The notes: a model not told the origin generated them from the letters alone. Positions 1-24,400 are shown, counted from the first letter of the stretch. The stretch is 64,000 bases of DNA from Syngnathus acus (GCF_901709675.1 NC_051087.1:9638884-9702883), one strand, 5' to 3'. Numbers and translations: made by a program.

Positions 1-327
1 ATGTTAAAATCTGTGTGTGGGCCACCATTCAAGCATAACATTTTTGGAATGGGAAACTTTAGGGGTCGCTTGACCCTGTTGGTATTTTAATCACCATCTA
101 GTCAAAGCAGTTGAAGACATCACACACATTCCAGGTGCTCAGGGTTAAGTCTAGTTTTGGTGACAGTTGACACCTTCAAGAAAGTTCTGCGTTGCCACCT
201 TGTCCATTAATATGGAGTATAGTGATTCACAGTTTTTCAAATGTATTTTCATTTTTCTCAAAAGATTGTTGCTATCACACATGTTTTTGTAAAAAAAAAA
301 AGTGTTCGTTTCTTTATTTTTTAATAA

Positions 328-11738
<11,411 letters not shown>

Positions 11739-11900
11739 ACCACTCCCTTCACCCCCCCCCCCCCCAAAAAAAACCCCAACCCTCTCTACACCCTCCCCCC
11801 TTTGCCGCTGATCTTCACCGTAAACTCCAGCCGAGTGCAAATCTTAGGAACTCAGTGAATGTTGACCTGTATTTATGAGCTGTATTAAAAGTGTATTATA

Positions 11901-11906
11901 ATTAAA
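11901..11906 (+). terminator. Proximal poly(A) signal candidate of grk4 (ATTAAA)
   Basis: ATTAAA lies 163 nt after the grk4 stop and is followed by A-rich and then T/G-rich sequence. It is the commonest variant of AATAAA. Confidence 0.4.
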
Positions 11907-12297
11907 GAAAAAAAGTATGAGTTTAAAGATTTTGTACCTTTGTACTTGAATTTATGTCTAGATGTATATTTTCACTAAAGGTTGTATTGTACAAAAAGCC
12001 ATAAAAGTACCACTTGAATGCATACATGACATTTTCATTTTATTGTCTTCGGGAATGAATATGGATATTGTTTCTTTTGGGTATTTTTTGTTTATTTCTT
12101 TTTAAAGAAGCACAGTACAAGTTGTCTTATCAATGTAGCATAAGGCTTTTTTTTGTTTTGTTTTTTTAAAGTCTGTATGTTTAGCATTGATTTGGCCAAT
12201 GAGATGTTTTTAGAACATCGGATCCACTTTATCCCAAATTAACTCCATTGCCTCCTTAACCTTCAACGCTCAGGTACATCTGAATGAATTCTGTCAA

Positions 12298-12534
12298 TTA
12301 TGGAGTACAAATCTGTTCACAATTACTGCGTTGTTGCTTAACAATTTTACAGTACATTAACAAAGTCCCTCCCACTCCTCTTGATTGACGCGTATACGTC
12401 TGGCCAATGTATACCTCGTCGCAAGTTGTGCAGGTCTTGACAGCATTGCAGTTCCATGTGCCTGTTGCAACTTGTATTGAGCAGATATGCACAATAATAT
12501 CAGATATCAGGCCTTGTTTCCCCCTCTGGAGCAC
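12298..12534 (-). pseudogene. Decayed retroelement remnant resembling the Penelope-like C-terminal GIY-YIG region
   Basis: The minus-strand reading contains LISDIIVHICSI, GTWNCNAVKTCTTCDE and VYIGQTYTRQSRG. The order of an L.D.LV-like block, a G[TF].C....C.TC cysteine cluster and a YIG-T---R block is that of the C-terminal part of Penelope-like retroelements before and within their GIY-YIG endonuclease. The cluster-to-YIG spacing is much shorter than usual, so a deletion is likely, and the flanking sequence is full of stops. This is pattern recognition only; chance similarity is possible. Confidence 0.35.
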
Positions 12535-13677
12535 AACTCTTCAAAAAATATCTTTTAATCCCCTAAGGAAAAGCTATGGGGGATTTCTTGATCCTTGGCC
12601 TCGCATTAATGCCATCCGTCTGATCTTTTTCATTCTAATCGTGCTCACACAACTCTCCCTTTGTGTTGCTGCCCTGGTGAATTCATCTTGGAGACCTAGA
12701 ATAATGAGGAATGATGACATAAGATGAAAAATCTGTCCTGCATCTGATAATTACTACATTAGTTCTTAGCCACTGTAGAGTTTCTGTGCAGTAGATTATA
12801 AATAGTTGGCCACATATTTCACCAGTAGAGAATATGCAGCTATATTCGGTGATTTAGGATGTGTTTATGCTAGATCAAGAGAACTCTGTTGTAATAGTGC
12901 GCACTGTTTACGCTTCCATGTACAGTAGTATGTTCTCTATTAGAAATGATTGAGGTGCTTTCTTGTATGGATAAAGCAGAGAATGCAGGATTTGAATCCC
13001 CTTATAGTTCCAACAAAATTGAGTATAGAGATTTTTCTGATTTTCTAGCATTTAGGACTCCATTTTTGATTTATGTGGTTGCTCCCAAAAAGTATTTGAC
13101 GTTTAGAGATGCCATACGAAGTGGTCGATGTAACTTCCAATAATCTGTTTTTAATTCTATGAATACTCAATTTTTACTCATTCGCTCACTGTGGACATTG
13201 TGTCATATAAAAATACAGCTTTTCTTGCCTTCAATGCATTCTAGCAATTTTGATCTGAATTAATAAGGAACTTCAGTCGTTTTAGGTTTGTCATGTTTCT
13301 GCAGTTTTTTTCCCCATTTCTCATCAATTTGCTAAAAATCAATTGTCTGCATTTTTTTTCCTGAAATTTAAGTTAACAATAATGGAGGGACTTTATTTGT
13401 ATGTGCACAGAATTTCACAAATGTCATAGATGACTGCCTGTGTGCATATATGACCCCCTTCCAGTTTGGTTTTCTTTTTCTCTTAAAAAAAAAAAAAAAA
13501 AAAAGTCCGCCATTGCACATTCCATAATGACCATTGAAACGTGCCATGTATTTGTTGCTGTCTTGAGTCGTTTTGTTTGTCTTTGTTGCACTCAGGCATG
13601 CTCTCAAGCTGACTTTCTTGCCTTTGTAGATTTTAGCCTTTTTAGTACTTCTAGCCTCAAAAACTTTGTGCATTTAG

Positions 13678-13683
13678 AATAAA
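13678..13683 (+). terminator. Distal poly(A) signal candidate of grk4 (AATAAA)
   Basis: A canonical AATAAA hexamer about 1.9 kb after the stop codon, followed by AGCTGTAAAACTCA. It would give a long 3' UTR that includes the retroelement remnant. Confidence 0.4.
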
Positions 13684-13690
13684 GCTGTAA

Positions 13691-15100
13691 AACTCACTTG
13701 CTCTCATAGAGAAACTAATGGCTGCACCTACAGTATTCACCTGTCAGGTCAGTAATTATTCCTCCACCAAACATTCATTGCACTAGGATGTGTGTGTGTT
13801 TGTGTTTTTTGGGTAGATTATATCCCAAAAATAATTAAATGTGGTATTATCTGAAAAAGATTAAAGGAGGACTAAGTGTCTTCATCGTATGTGCCAATTG
13901 CGAGAAATAAATTTGTGACATAAGACCTTTTTTACACTTTTCATGCTTCCGTCCGTCCATTCTGAGATCAATTCCTTCACGTAGAGAAACTTTAAACTGC
14001 TCAAAGGTTTTGAATGTCCGCACTAAGTGCATTGTAATGCCTGTTTCAACGAAATGCATACGTTTTATTACGCAAGCATGTATTGGTTTATAATACATCA
14101 GGTTCCTTGTATATGTAAATGATGACATTTTAGTGCCAACATATCTTTGATATTCGAGGGCAGTTTAAAATGACAAGGTGACCTGTAGAGATGGCCTTGT
14201 TTGAATATGTTGAATGCATTCCTTCTCTGATTGGATTTAGCCGTTCCAAATGGGGGTCAGCCTCAGCAGTAACACCTGAGCAAGAGAGCCTCAATTCCTT
14301 GATTTTGCTCGGGTCTAGTCAATATAAACCAGGAGAACCACTTGGGGATTCTCATTCTGTCTAGATGTGTGTGCAAAGGTATTTCAAGGAAAGCTTTACT
14401 TGTATTCCAACAGGGCCTGGGACTTTTTTGATTATTGTTTTCCCCCCTCTCCTTTTCCCCCTTTTGTACCTGTACAGTCATGTTGTTCAACCACTGCAGT
14501 CGTTGTTAATTCTTGTACAAGTTGTATCACTGGTTGTTGTACCATATCTTACATTTGTAATTATGAAACAATACACTGCCATTTGTATAAAATTCACCTG
14601 TGTCCTGAATAATTTAGCGTGATACTTATTCAAAGTGATTCAGACATCCTAAGAATCGCCATTTTGCCCAATGTTGGTTCCTGGCTAAAATCTCCATGCT
14701 GCACATTGAGAAGGACTGTTTGAGAGTTCAAAGAAATCTTTTAGGGGAAATTGAGCTAAATCCACTGTATTTTTGTTACTTTTTGGTTCCAGCGCTGAAA
14801 ACTGATTCGGTTTGACTCCCAGGTCTCTCTCGAACCTCATCCCCAAAATTGTTTTAGCGCGTTTTATTGTTAGTTGTACTAGGTTCATCTTGTTTTTTCT
14901 TTTTCAATTACTTCACTGTTCACGTTTTATTGTTTTAACCTTTTCGTGAATTCTTCTTCTTATTATTATTAATAATAATATAATACACTGTATATAATAT
15001 ATTATTATTAATAATAATATATTATTAATAATAATAATAATATAGAAGAGGAAGAATAAATAAAAAACGTCATGCAGTTTTTAGCCCCGTCCCGTGATTG
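13691..15100. other. grk4-htt intergenic sequence
   Basis: AT-rich sequence with no recognisable gene. Open frames at 14263-14622 on both strands have no domains. It ends in the AT-rich palindrome at 14955-15055. Confidence 0.5.
14955..15055. repeat. AT-rich trinucleotide palindrome upstream of htt
   Basis: Runs of TTATTATTA and AATAATAAT alternate to form a long imperfect inverted repeat. TTCTTCTTCTTATT on the left (about 14950) is mirrored by ATAGAAGAGGAAGAA on the right (15042-15056). It could form a hairpin or cruciform and is probably length-variable. Confidence 0.75.
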
Positions 15101-15460
15101 AAGAATAACAAAATGGCATTATGATTGGTTACTGGCCACAAAGCTAATTTGATTGGCCGATGAGTCTGCTCTCGTCCTATTGTTAACAAGCTGTCACGTT
15201 TGCCACTTCCTGGTCTGATTTCTGCGGGTATACATAGCCGCACAAAATATGGCTCATCAACTAATATTTACCTTTGCAAGGTACATTATTGAGACGCGAT
15301 AATAGGCGTCTTGGATCGTAGGTTGAGAGCAGAGAGCCTTGCGGTAGTTGTGGCGCACTGCTGCACTACGCACTGCTCGCTCTCCGCGTGCTAAAGTCAG
15401 TTAGCTCATAATTGTAAATATTAGCAAGCCAGGCCAGATTTCTGCCTGTGAATTGCAAAA
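15100..15460 (+). promoter_or_regulatory. htt: Probable htt promoter and 5' UTR
   Basis: The sequence just upstream of the htt start is less AT-rich than the flank and has two inverted CCAAT boxes (GATTGGTT at 15123-15130, GATTGGCC at 15151-15158) and an ETS-like CACTTCCTGG near 15204. No TATA box is in a convincing place. The start codon context GCAAAAATGG has A at -3 and G at +4, a strong Kozak context. The transcription start is not identifiable by eye. Confidence 0.5.
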
Positions 15461-18408
15461 ATGGCAACCATGGAGAAACTAATGAAGGCCTTCGAGTCGC
15501 TTAAGTCATTCCAGCAGCAGCAGGGACCACCGACCGCCGAGGAGCTTGTTCAGAGACAGTAAGTGTTTTTTGTTGCTGTCGGTTTTTGTCCAACCTTGTT
15601 AGCTTAGAAAGCTAACAGCTTAGCTCGTACACGAGTCATGGAAATTGCAGTTACGCAGTTTTCTATTTATGCACATGGTGACAAGTTTGACCCTGCTTGC
15701 ACTCATGCATTTGCAAAATAATTTCATTATATCTATTGCAATATCCCCTTATAACCGAAATTCTGCAGTAGCCTACTGTAATCTTAAATATAATATACTA
15801 TTGTCATATTAGCAATCCTGTTGGTCTCCTTGGGTTAACGAGTTGACTGAATATTCATTCAACTTGCATATGTGCTCCATATGTATTGCTCTTGTGTACA
15901 GCGCCATTCTAAAAACATGTAAACAAGCTTATGATGGCGAATAGATGCAAGTATATCTTAATCATCTGAAAATGAAAATAACCATGTTTTTCTTGGAGAC
16001 AGTTGTTTAATTCCATCAAAACATCTGTGCAGGGTTATCTGCAATATTTCTGATGATTTATGATATAAAATGAAAGTTACATAACTGATAAATTACTGTT
16101 GTATATGTTCATATCTGTAAACTGTTTATTTTGTCGTTTTTAACACAATGTTCATAATTCTTCTTTCCCTCGATCACAGGAAAAAGGAGCAGGCCACAAC
16201 AAAAAAAGACAGAGTTACACACTGCTTGACAATATGTGAAAACATCGTGGCACAGTCACTCAGGTCGGTCATGCTACCGTTTTAAAAATTTGATCCATTC
16301 TCATATTTTGAATTGTGAAAATTTTAAAATGTATGCTAATTAAAATGGTGTTGTGTGTATGCATCTGTGTACACTGTTTTTCTGCTTCTCTTCCTGCTTG
16401 GAGTAGAACATCTCCTGAATTCCAAAAATTGCTGGGCATCGCCATGGAAATGTTCCTTCTCTGCAGTGACGATAGCGAATCTGATGTCCGAATGGTCGCC
16501 GATGAGTGCCTGAACAAAATAATCAAAGTGAGAGAAAAACAATCATCTTTAGTCTTCTTTGCAAACAATTATATCAACCGGTAATGAGAATATTATCAAC
16601 AACGAGGCTTTATGTGGAATATTTAATTTAATGTAGTCAAGTGTTCTAAAATGTCATATTTGTCAGGAGTGGTAAAAGAAAATATATATTTGAAAGAAAA
16701 TCCAGAATGTACGTGGTGCACATTTGTAGTTCCAGTCTTTGTTTACTTCCCCTTTAGCAAGCGTCAGCTTCAATTGCTACATAATCTTGTGACTGTTACA
16801 GTGTAGGCCCCTAATAAAACCTGACCCTTTACATTATGAAGTTTGGAGGACGAAAATAAATGTGTTGTACATCCTTAGGCACTGATGGACTCTAATCTGC
16901 CCCGACTGCAGCTAGAGCTGTACAAAGAAATTAAAAAGGTATTTATTTGTTTACTACTTTAGCTGACGAAATCCATTTGACAAGTTATTTGTCTGATCGT
17001 TGTGATGATGACTGCATGTGTCTTGCTGTAGAATGGTGCCTCTCGAAGTTTCAGAGCAGCATTGTGGAGGTTTGCTGAGCTCGCTCACCTCATTAGACCT
17101 CAGAAATGCAGGTAGACACAATATTACGTATTATAACAGGAGTTGGTCGACGCTGCATAAAAACATTCCATTCTCGTGCTAGCCATCTAATGAGTCTTAA
17201 TTTTTTTTCCCTTCAATTGCAGACCCTATTTGGTCAACCTTTTGCCGTGCCTCACGAGAATCACCAAGCGGCAGGAAGAGACTGTGCAGGAGACATTGGC
17301 TTCAGGCATACCTAAGATCATGGCCTCCTTGGGACATTTTGCTAATGATGGCGAGATCAAGGTGTGTTTTTCGCAGTCTAATGGTTAATTTTTAAGGATT
17401 TGTTTGCCCTGCCTTTAGTATTGTGTGAATTTGGTAGGTGTTTCCCTCCTTATTGGTGTTTTCTCTCTACCGCAGCTTCTCAAGCATGCATATTACTTAT
17501 TGAGCTCATATGATCTGTGGTCCTTTCTCAGGTCCTGTTGAAGTCATTTGTTGCCAACCTGAAGTCCAGCTCCCCCACCATCAGAAGAACAGCCGCCAGC
17601 TCGGCCGTGAGCGTGTGCCAACACTCAAGGCGCGCCAGTTACTTTTACACATGGCTCCTTAATGTGCTGCTGGGTAAGTTTCATACACTCACCTGCACAG
17701 TCAACAGCTTTTGCCGGTCTGTTGGCACGCAACTAATTTGATTACCTACTGCCGGCCGGTCACCTTCAGGTCTGGTGGTTCCAGTTGATGAGGAACATCT
17801 CAGCCATCTCATCCTCGGGGTGCTTTTAACCCTGCGCTACCTGATGCCTCTGCTGCAGCAACAGGTCAACACCACAAGCCTCAAAGGAAGCTTTGGAGTC
17901 ATGAAGAAGGAGGCGGATGTGCAGCCTACACCAGAGCAGCTGCTGCAGGTAAAATAATGATCAATTTGTGCTCACAAATTGTGATTTTATTACAAAAATG
18001 GTGCTTTCATTTGGTGGATGCTAGTGTTGAAAATCTCTTGGACGGTGTCAGCCAAAATGTTTTCATAACGAAGGAATGCTCCGTATTGTAATTTTTTTTT
18101 TTTTTTATTGAATTGTGAAGGTGTGTCTAATAAAAGATTCAGGGAATATGTGCATTCTGATCTTAGTAAGCTCATAGCTGAAATTGTTTCCTTGTGTGTG
18201 CAGGTGTATGAGCTGACTTTATACTACACCCAACACTGGGACCACAATGTGGTGACTGCGTCTCTAGAGCTTCTGCAGCAAATGTTCAGGACTCCACCAC
18301 CAGAGCTTTTGCATCTGCTCATTAACGTAGGCACCATTCCACATGCTACGGTGTTTCGTCAGGATACTGAAAATCGCTCGCGGTCTGGCAGCATCCTGGA
18401 GTTCATAG
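15461..18408 (+). CDS. htt: htt exons 1-9: N17, short polyQ, start of N-HEAT, Akt site
   Basis: Exons: 15461-15558, 16180-16263, 16407-16527, 16879-16938, 17032-17111, 17223-17361, 17532-17673, 17770-17948, 18204-18408. Exon 1 encodes N17 with Ser13 and Ser16 conserved, then only four glutamines and [12 protein letters not shown]; there is no proline-rich domain. Exons 2-8 encode the first HEAT repeats (for example [18 protein letters not shown] and [19 protein letters not shown]). Exon 9 ends in [10 protein letters not shown], in which the serine at residue 364 corresponds to the human Akt site Ser421. Exon sizes 3-9 (121, 60, 80, 139, 142, 179, 205) equal those I know for the human gene. 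Confidence 0.97.
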
Positions 18409-21400
18409 GTAAATACACCTGTCACGTGCTCATGAGCTGGACTGCACAGAGAGACACACACATTGCTCCCCGGAACGCTAACAATGTACTCACGATTAAC
18501 TCAGGTAGTCTGTCGTTGACTAACCCATATTTAATGTGCTCTTAATTTCTGGTGGTTAGCCTTTTCCCTTTGTTTCCCCCTCCTCCTTTGTGAAAACGGT
18601 TGTTTTTTTCTATAAGTCTTTGGGGCTTCTATTGCTTTTCGCCTCTTCACCTCCTGTTTGCGCCTCCTGTTTCCCTGTCAATTTCAGCAGGAGGGTCTTC
18701 CTGCAGTCCACTCCTCCTTAGGAAGCAGAGAGGTGACTGGTCTACTTTTTGTCCTGCTCTCCTTTTTCTCTTGTGTTGCATGTGTGCTTCAGATTTGGGT
18801 GAAGTAGTAAATTTGATAGATCTTAACAAATATGCTTTTGTACAAACACTGCCCAACACACAAACAGCAATAACCTGTACAATAATTTCACCATGCCCTG
18901 TTAATCTCGGGGAAATTTGTCTGCCCCACATCCAGATTGATATTCCATTGCTTTATATTTTAGAAAATCTTTCACAATGTTTTGTAGTAATGCACATTGT
19001 GTTTGTCACAAATAATTCTCCCAATATCTAACAAGATTCCGCTGTAGTATTTTGATGATAATTCACACAATGCACGTGTAAATCCACCAGAGGGCAGAAG
19101 ACAATGGATTGAAATTTTAAGACACACTCTCCCCGATGAACACATTAATATTGATTGTATTTCCTCGTGACCTTAAATCTGTTGTTTCCAGGTAAAATGC
19201 TTTCAGGGGAAGAGGACGGACTGGAAGATGATTCTGAAAAGACAGAGGTCACCACTGGCTCTTTTACAGGTCCGTTATCCTGTAACTCATTAACTTGTTA
19301 CTTGGTTTTGCTTTATTGTACATTATCTCTGAATATGTAATGCACAGACCTTGTGCAGAGTGCCGTTGCTATACAATGAATATTTACTGGCCAACCATGT
19401 CTTTCGACGCGTTAATGATTCCATGCCACCGAAGCACTACGGACAGTGCAGTGTAACAGTAGCCCCGTCATTTTATGTTTTTCTCCAGCATCTGTTGTCG
19501 GCGCCGATATCTCCTCGGCAACCCAGGTGGACATCATCACTGAACAGCCGCGCTCCTCCCAGCATACCTTGCAGCCTGGGGACTCTGTGGACTTGAGCAC
19601 CTCTTCTGAGCAAGGTGGAGGTGGCGGCGGGACATCTGCCGCAGATACTCCAGAGTCACCCACTGAAATTGAGGAGGAAATGCTGAGTCGGAGCTCAAGC
19701 GGTGGTGCTAATGCTACGCCGGAGACGGCTGACTATACTACACCAGAGAATGCCACACCGGATGGTGGGCCCTTAATTGAAGGCGGCTCACTTCTAAGCA
19801 CCAATGACAGCTCACTCCCGCCCAGTGACTCCTCTCAGACGACCACCGAAGGACCGGACTCCGCTGTGACCCCTTCAGATGTTGCAGAGCTGGTCAGTTA
19901 TTTTTACAACCTAGTGACACATCTGTTGGTGTTGGCACTTATGAATGCATTTCTAGTTGGTGTTTAAAGGATCCATTATAAGCGTATTTTTGCGGTGTCC
20001 AGCGCTGTCACTTGTTTACATTTAAGGTGCATTTGAAAAATCAATCTGACCTCCTAAAGCTCACACGCTAAACACATTCTGAGACTGTGTTGGGAGACGC
20101 AGATTACACTCTCCTCCCACTGATTTCCAAACTCAGGTTTTATTTGTGTGTTGCCATAAGGTGCTGGATGGCAGTGAGAACCAGTACTCGGGGATGCAGA
20201 TCGGAACTCTGCAGGATGAGGAAGATGAAGGGACAGCACCTTCAGCCCAAGAGGAAATCGCTTTTCTCCCATCGGCACTGGGTATATTAGGTTATAAATA
20301 AATACACACACCGCCAAAAATGATGTGCAGGAAATGATTCAAATTTTTTTGTCACTGTGGGCGTTTGTGTACAGCTCTGAGCAAACCGCATCTCTTCGAC
20401 ATAAGAGGTCACAATCGGCAGGGCTCCGACTGCAGCGTGGACCGCTTTATACCAAAGGAGGAACCCGCTGAAATCGAACCTGACAGCAAGGTAACTTGCC
20501 AAAGTTTGTCTGTGTAATAATATGGAAATGGCAGTTTCTCAAATGCACTTTCTGCTTCATCAGCCATCAAGTATAAATGGTCCAATCGGACATTATACAG
20601 ACCAGGGTGCGGAGCCACTCGTGCATTGTGTCAGACTTCTTGCTGCTTCCTTCCTATTGACGGGACAAAAGAATGGTGAGTATGAATTAAAGTTAAAAAG
20701 AAAAAAATAACTCTTAAAAAAATGCAGGATACAAAGTCTCGATCAGGCATGGAAAATGCGTAGTGATTGAAATGTATTAGTTTGAAACTAAAATCCAATG
20801 AACTTGATACTGAATGTAAAATTATGACAGTTGCTCCAAAACTATAGTTGATCCTCACAAAATGCAACTCTATAAATTTCCTCTTTCAGTTCTGTCACAC
20901 AAATTCCTTCGTTCATCTGCCATACAGCTTGTCTCAAAGGCAAAGGATGAGTTAGGCAGTTGTTACATAGTGTGATAATACAGATCATTACACGTTTCAG
21001 TAACATTTGTTTGCATTTGTGTCAATAGGTGTGATCCCTGACAAGGAGGTACGAGTGAGTGTGAAGGCCCTGGCGGTCAGTTGTATAGGAGCAGCTGGGG
21101 CACTGCTTCCTGAAGCATTCTTTAATTCCCTCTATCTGGAGCCGCTGGACGGCATTCCAGCGAAAGGTAAAAAGAAAAACAAGCCTCCGGACTCGCTTTG
21201 CGTAAATGCCGCCTTCATTACCCGGTAGACAGTTCAATGACTTGAGGAATCTTCTAACATCTTGACTTACAGCCTATTGCTTAGCGAAGCCACTTGTTTA
21301 ATTAAAATAAATCTGTATGGCAAAAGTAATTATATGCTCAATTATGCAGCCTTTGACCCTAATCCTTCCTACCTACAATGTTTTTTCAGAGCAGCAGTAT

Positions 21401-24400
21401 GTCAGTGATGTGCTGGACCTAATTCACCATGGAGACCCACAGATTCGGGGTGCCACAGCCATCCTCTGTGCAGCAATTATTCAGGCCGCACTCACTAAAA
21501 CCCGTTACACCATACACACCTGGCTGGCCAGTGTACAGAGTGCGACAGGTCAGTTTGCTTGCGTAGTGTTGTGCCTTGATGCTGATGTAGGATGGCACTA
21601 AGAGAAGGGTTTAGTATTCTTCATCAATACCCAACTAATCCTTTTCAGGTAACCCTTTGTCCCTGGTGGACTTGGTGCCTTTGCTAAGAAAATCTCTGAA
21701 AGATGAATCTTCCGTAACCTGCAAAATGGCTTGCTTTGCAGTCAGGGTAAGTTACTGTTTTTGTATGTATGTGTGTGTCCATGTATGTAGAAGAATACTT
21801 TCTTATTCATATATTTATTTATTTATTTAACACAATGGGCTTGTGTGTTACAGCACTGCATCATGACCATATGCAACAGTACACTAAGCGATCTGGGCCT
21901 GCAGTTGATGATCGACTTACTGGCCCTGACAGACTCATCTTACTGGCTTGTCCGCACTGAACTGCTGGACACCCTGGCTGAGATGGATTTTCGGCAAGTG
22001 TTTTCGATGATATATTTTTGGGGGTTTTAATGAAAATAATGTCTTATCATGCACACAAAAATAACCAGAATTTGCGCCCCTCACCTTTGCCTCTAGGTTA
22101 GTCAACTTCCTAGAAAGGAAAACTGAAACATTGCATAAAGGCGATCATCACTACACTGGGGTATTTCTAGACATACTTGAACTTTTTCCACTTTGTTTGT
22201 GCTAAGCATTTATGACTTTAGAAATTCACATGTTTATTTTTGTTTTAGCGTCTTCGACTGCAGGACCGGGTTCTAAAAGTAGTCATTCGTCTCTTGGGTG
22301 ATGATGACCCGAGAGTCCGCCATGTAGCAGCTTCAGTTGTCAGCAGGTATACTTTTATGTGTAATCTTTACTCATGACTGTTGCCTGACAACATTCTGTG
22401 CTATTTGAAATGTTCTTAATTGCTGGTACTGTCCGAAAAATAGAGAGTTTGATGAAATGTTTTCCTTCATCAGGCTCGTATCGAGATTGTTTTATGACTG
22501 TGACCAAGGCCAAACAGACCCTGTTGTCGCTATTGCCCGAGACCAGAGTTCAGTTTACCTGCAGCTGCTGATGCACGAGGCACAACCCCCCTCTCAATTT
22601 ACAGTGAGCACCATCACAAGGTAACCAACCAATACATGCAAGCAATGTTTAGCTCAAGACGATTTTGTAAAAATTAATTGCATTAACTTGTGTCAATTTT
22701 AATGTGAGGGTTCTTACAAAATCCAATTATTTTCTGTTTGCCAGAACCTATCGGGGTTTCAACTTATCAAACACGGTGTCTGACATCACAGTGGAAAACA
22801 ACTTGTCTCGAATCGTCACCGCTATCTCCCATGCTTTCAATTCCTCTACCTCAAGGGCCCTGACTGTAAGACTTCACATTTGTATATACATGATCCCAAA
22901 TATTTTACAACTCATTTGTCAATTTGTCATCCACCATTTTTATTTATTTTTTTAGTTTGGCTGCTGTGAGGCACTGTGTCTCTTGGCTTCAAAATTCCCG
23001 GTGTGCACATGGAGCACAGGCTGGCACTGTGGCTACGTCAACACCATGAGTTCAGTTTCATCTCGAGCCGGTGTCACCCGCAGCAGAGGCAGGGCTTCAA
23101 GGTTTGCCAACAAAGCACCTTACCTTTTACATGTGTTCTATATTTCTGATGACTTTTTTGGCGGGGGGTTCTACTCTCATTTAGCCTGTCCCAATCGAGC
23201 AGTACTCCAAACTCCAACCCAAACTCCTCTGCACCTGATGTGGAGCAAAGGACTCTTACAGTGGGAATGGCCAACATGGTGCTTTCCTTGCTGTCATCTG
23301 CGTGGTTCCCACTTGACCTCTCTGCACACCAGGATGCCTTGTTGCTCGCTGGCAACCTGCTTGCTGGTCAGTAATGCACACAAATCACATTACTCCCAAA
23401 AAGGCATCTTCATCGTGAAAGCACAAATATCTATTTTATTTGCATCAGAACGAGTGTATTGAAATGGATTTCAATTTCTTGGTTTAAGCGGTGGCTCCTA
23501 AATGCATGCGCAACCCGTGGGCTGGAGAGGAAGAAGGTGGCAGCAGCAGCTCTTTTCCTAGTGGAGGCCCAAATAAGATGGAAGAACCCTGGGCCTCATT
23601 GTCAGAGCGCACCCTGGTGTCAATGGTGGACCAGCTTTTTTTCCACCTCCTGAAAGTTCTCAACATCTGTGCCCATGTGCTGGATGACACTCCTCCGGGA
23701 CCAGCAGTTAAGGTTGGATTTTGGTTTCTTTGGGTAGTCCCTTGCAAATGACTGAGTTGCCTCATACTTCCTCTTCCTGCAGGCCACACTGCCTTCCCTA
23801 ACCAACACACCCTCACTCAGTCCCATTCGCAGAAAGGGCAAAGAGAAGGAGATTGCTGATCCCAATGCTGTCCCTTTGAGCCCAAAGAAAAGCAATGAAA
23901 TCAATGCAGGTACACAATACATGACCCAGGAATCGACATTTCTCCCCCTTCATGCCCTGTAAACACTGAAGTTCTTTTTTTTTTTTTTTTCTTGAGCAGG
24001 CAGAGTTGCTGACAGCACAAGTGGAACAGCAGTAAACAAGTCTAACACTCTTGGCAACTTCTACCACCTGCCACCCTACCTCAAGCTCTATGATGTCCTC
24101 AAAGCAACTCATGCCAACTATAAGGTAGACAACTTTATAAATATTACTCACTGCTGTACCAGAAATGTGATTGTTGTTGGCAATGTTTCTCCTAGGTGAC
24201 ATTGGACCTTCACAGTAGCCACGAGAAGTTTGGCGGTTTCCTTCGTGCTGCCTTAGATGTTCTCTCTCAGCTGCTTGAGCTTGCCACACTCCATGACATC
24301 AGCAAAGTATTTTTGTTTTCAACTTGTTGCGTTTGTAGGATTGAAGCTGACCTGATTTTTAGCCTACTGGATTCTTTGGAATAAATGTAATCTTTTTCTC

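Larger units (their letters stand above)
11739..13690 (+). other. grk4 3' UTR and downstream sequence
   Basis: After the TAA at 11736-11738 comes a C/A-rich run (11751-11770) and AT-rich non-coding sequence. Candidate poly(A) signals are ATTAAA at 11901-11906 and AATAAA at 13678-13683. Which one is used cannot be told. A minus-strand retroelement remnant lies within (12298-12534), which suggests that the shorter 3' UTR is the older form. Confidence 0.5.

Noticed and set aside
13440-13682. Open frame with a lysine run
   Set aside because: The lysines come from a poly-A tract in the grk4 3' region; there is no homology.
22983-23462. 159-residue plus-strand frame [10 protein letters not shown]
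   Set aside because: It begins out of frame inside htt exon 24 and reads through introns.
23813-24289. 158-residue minus-strand frame
   Set aside because: Antisense shadow of htt exons 27-29 with no recognisable domain or splice pattern.
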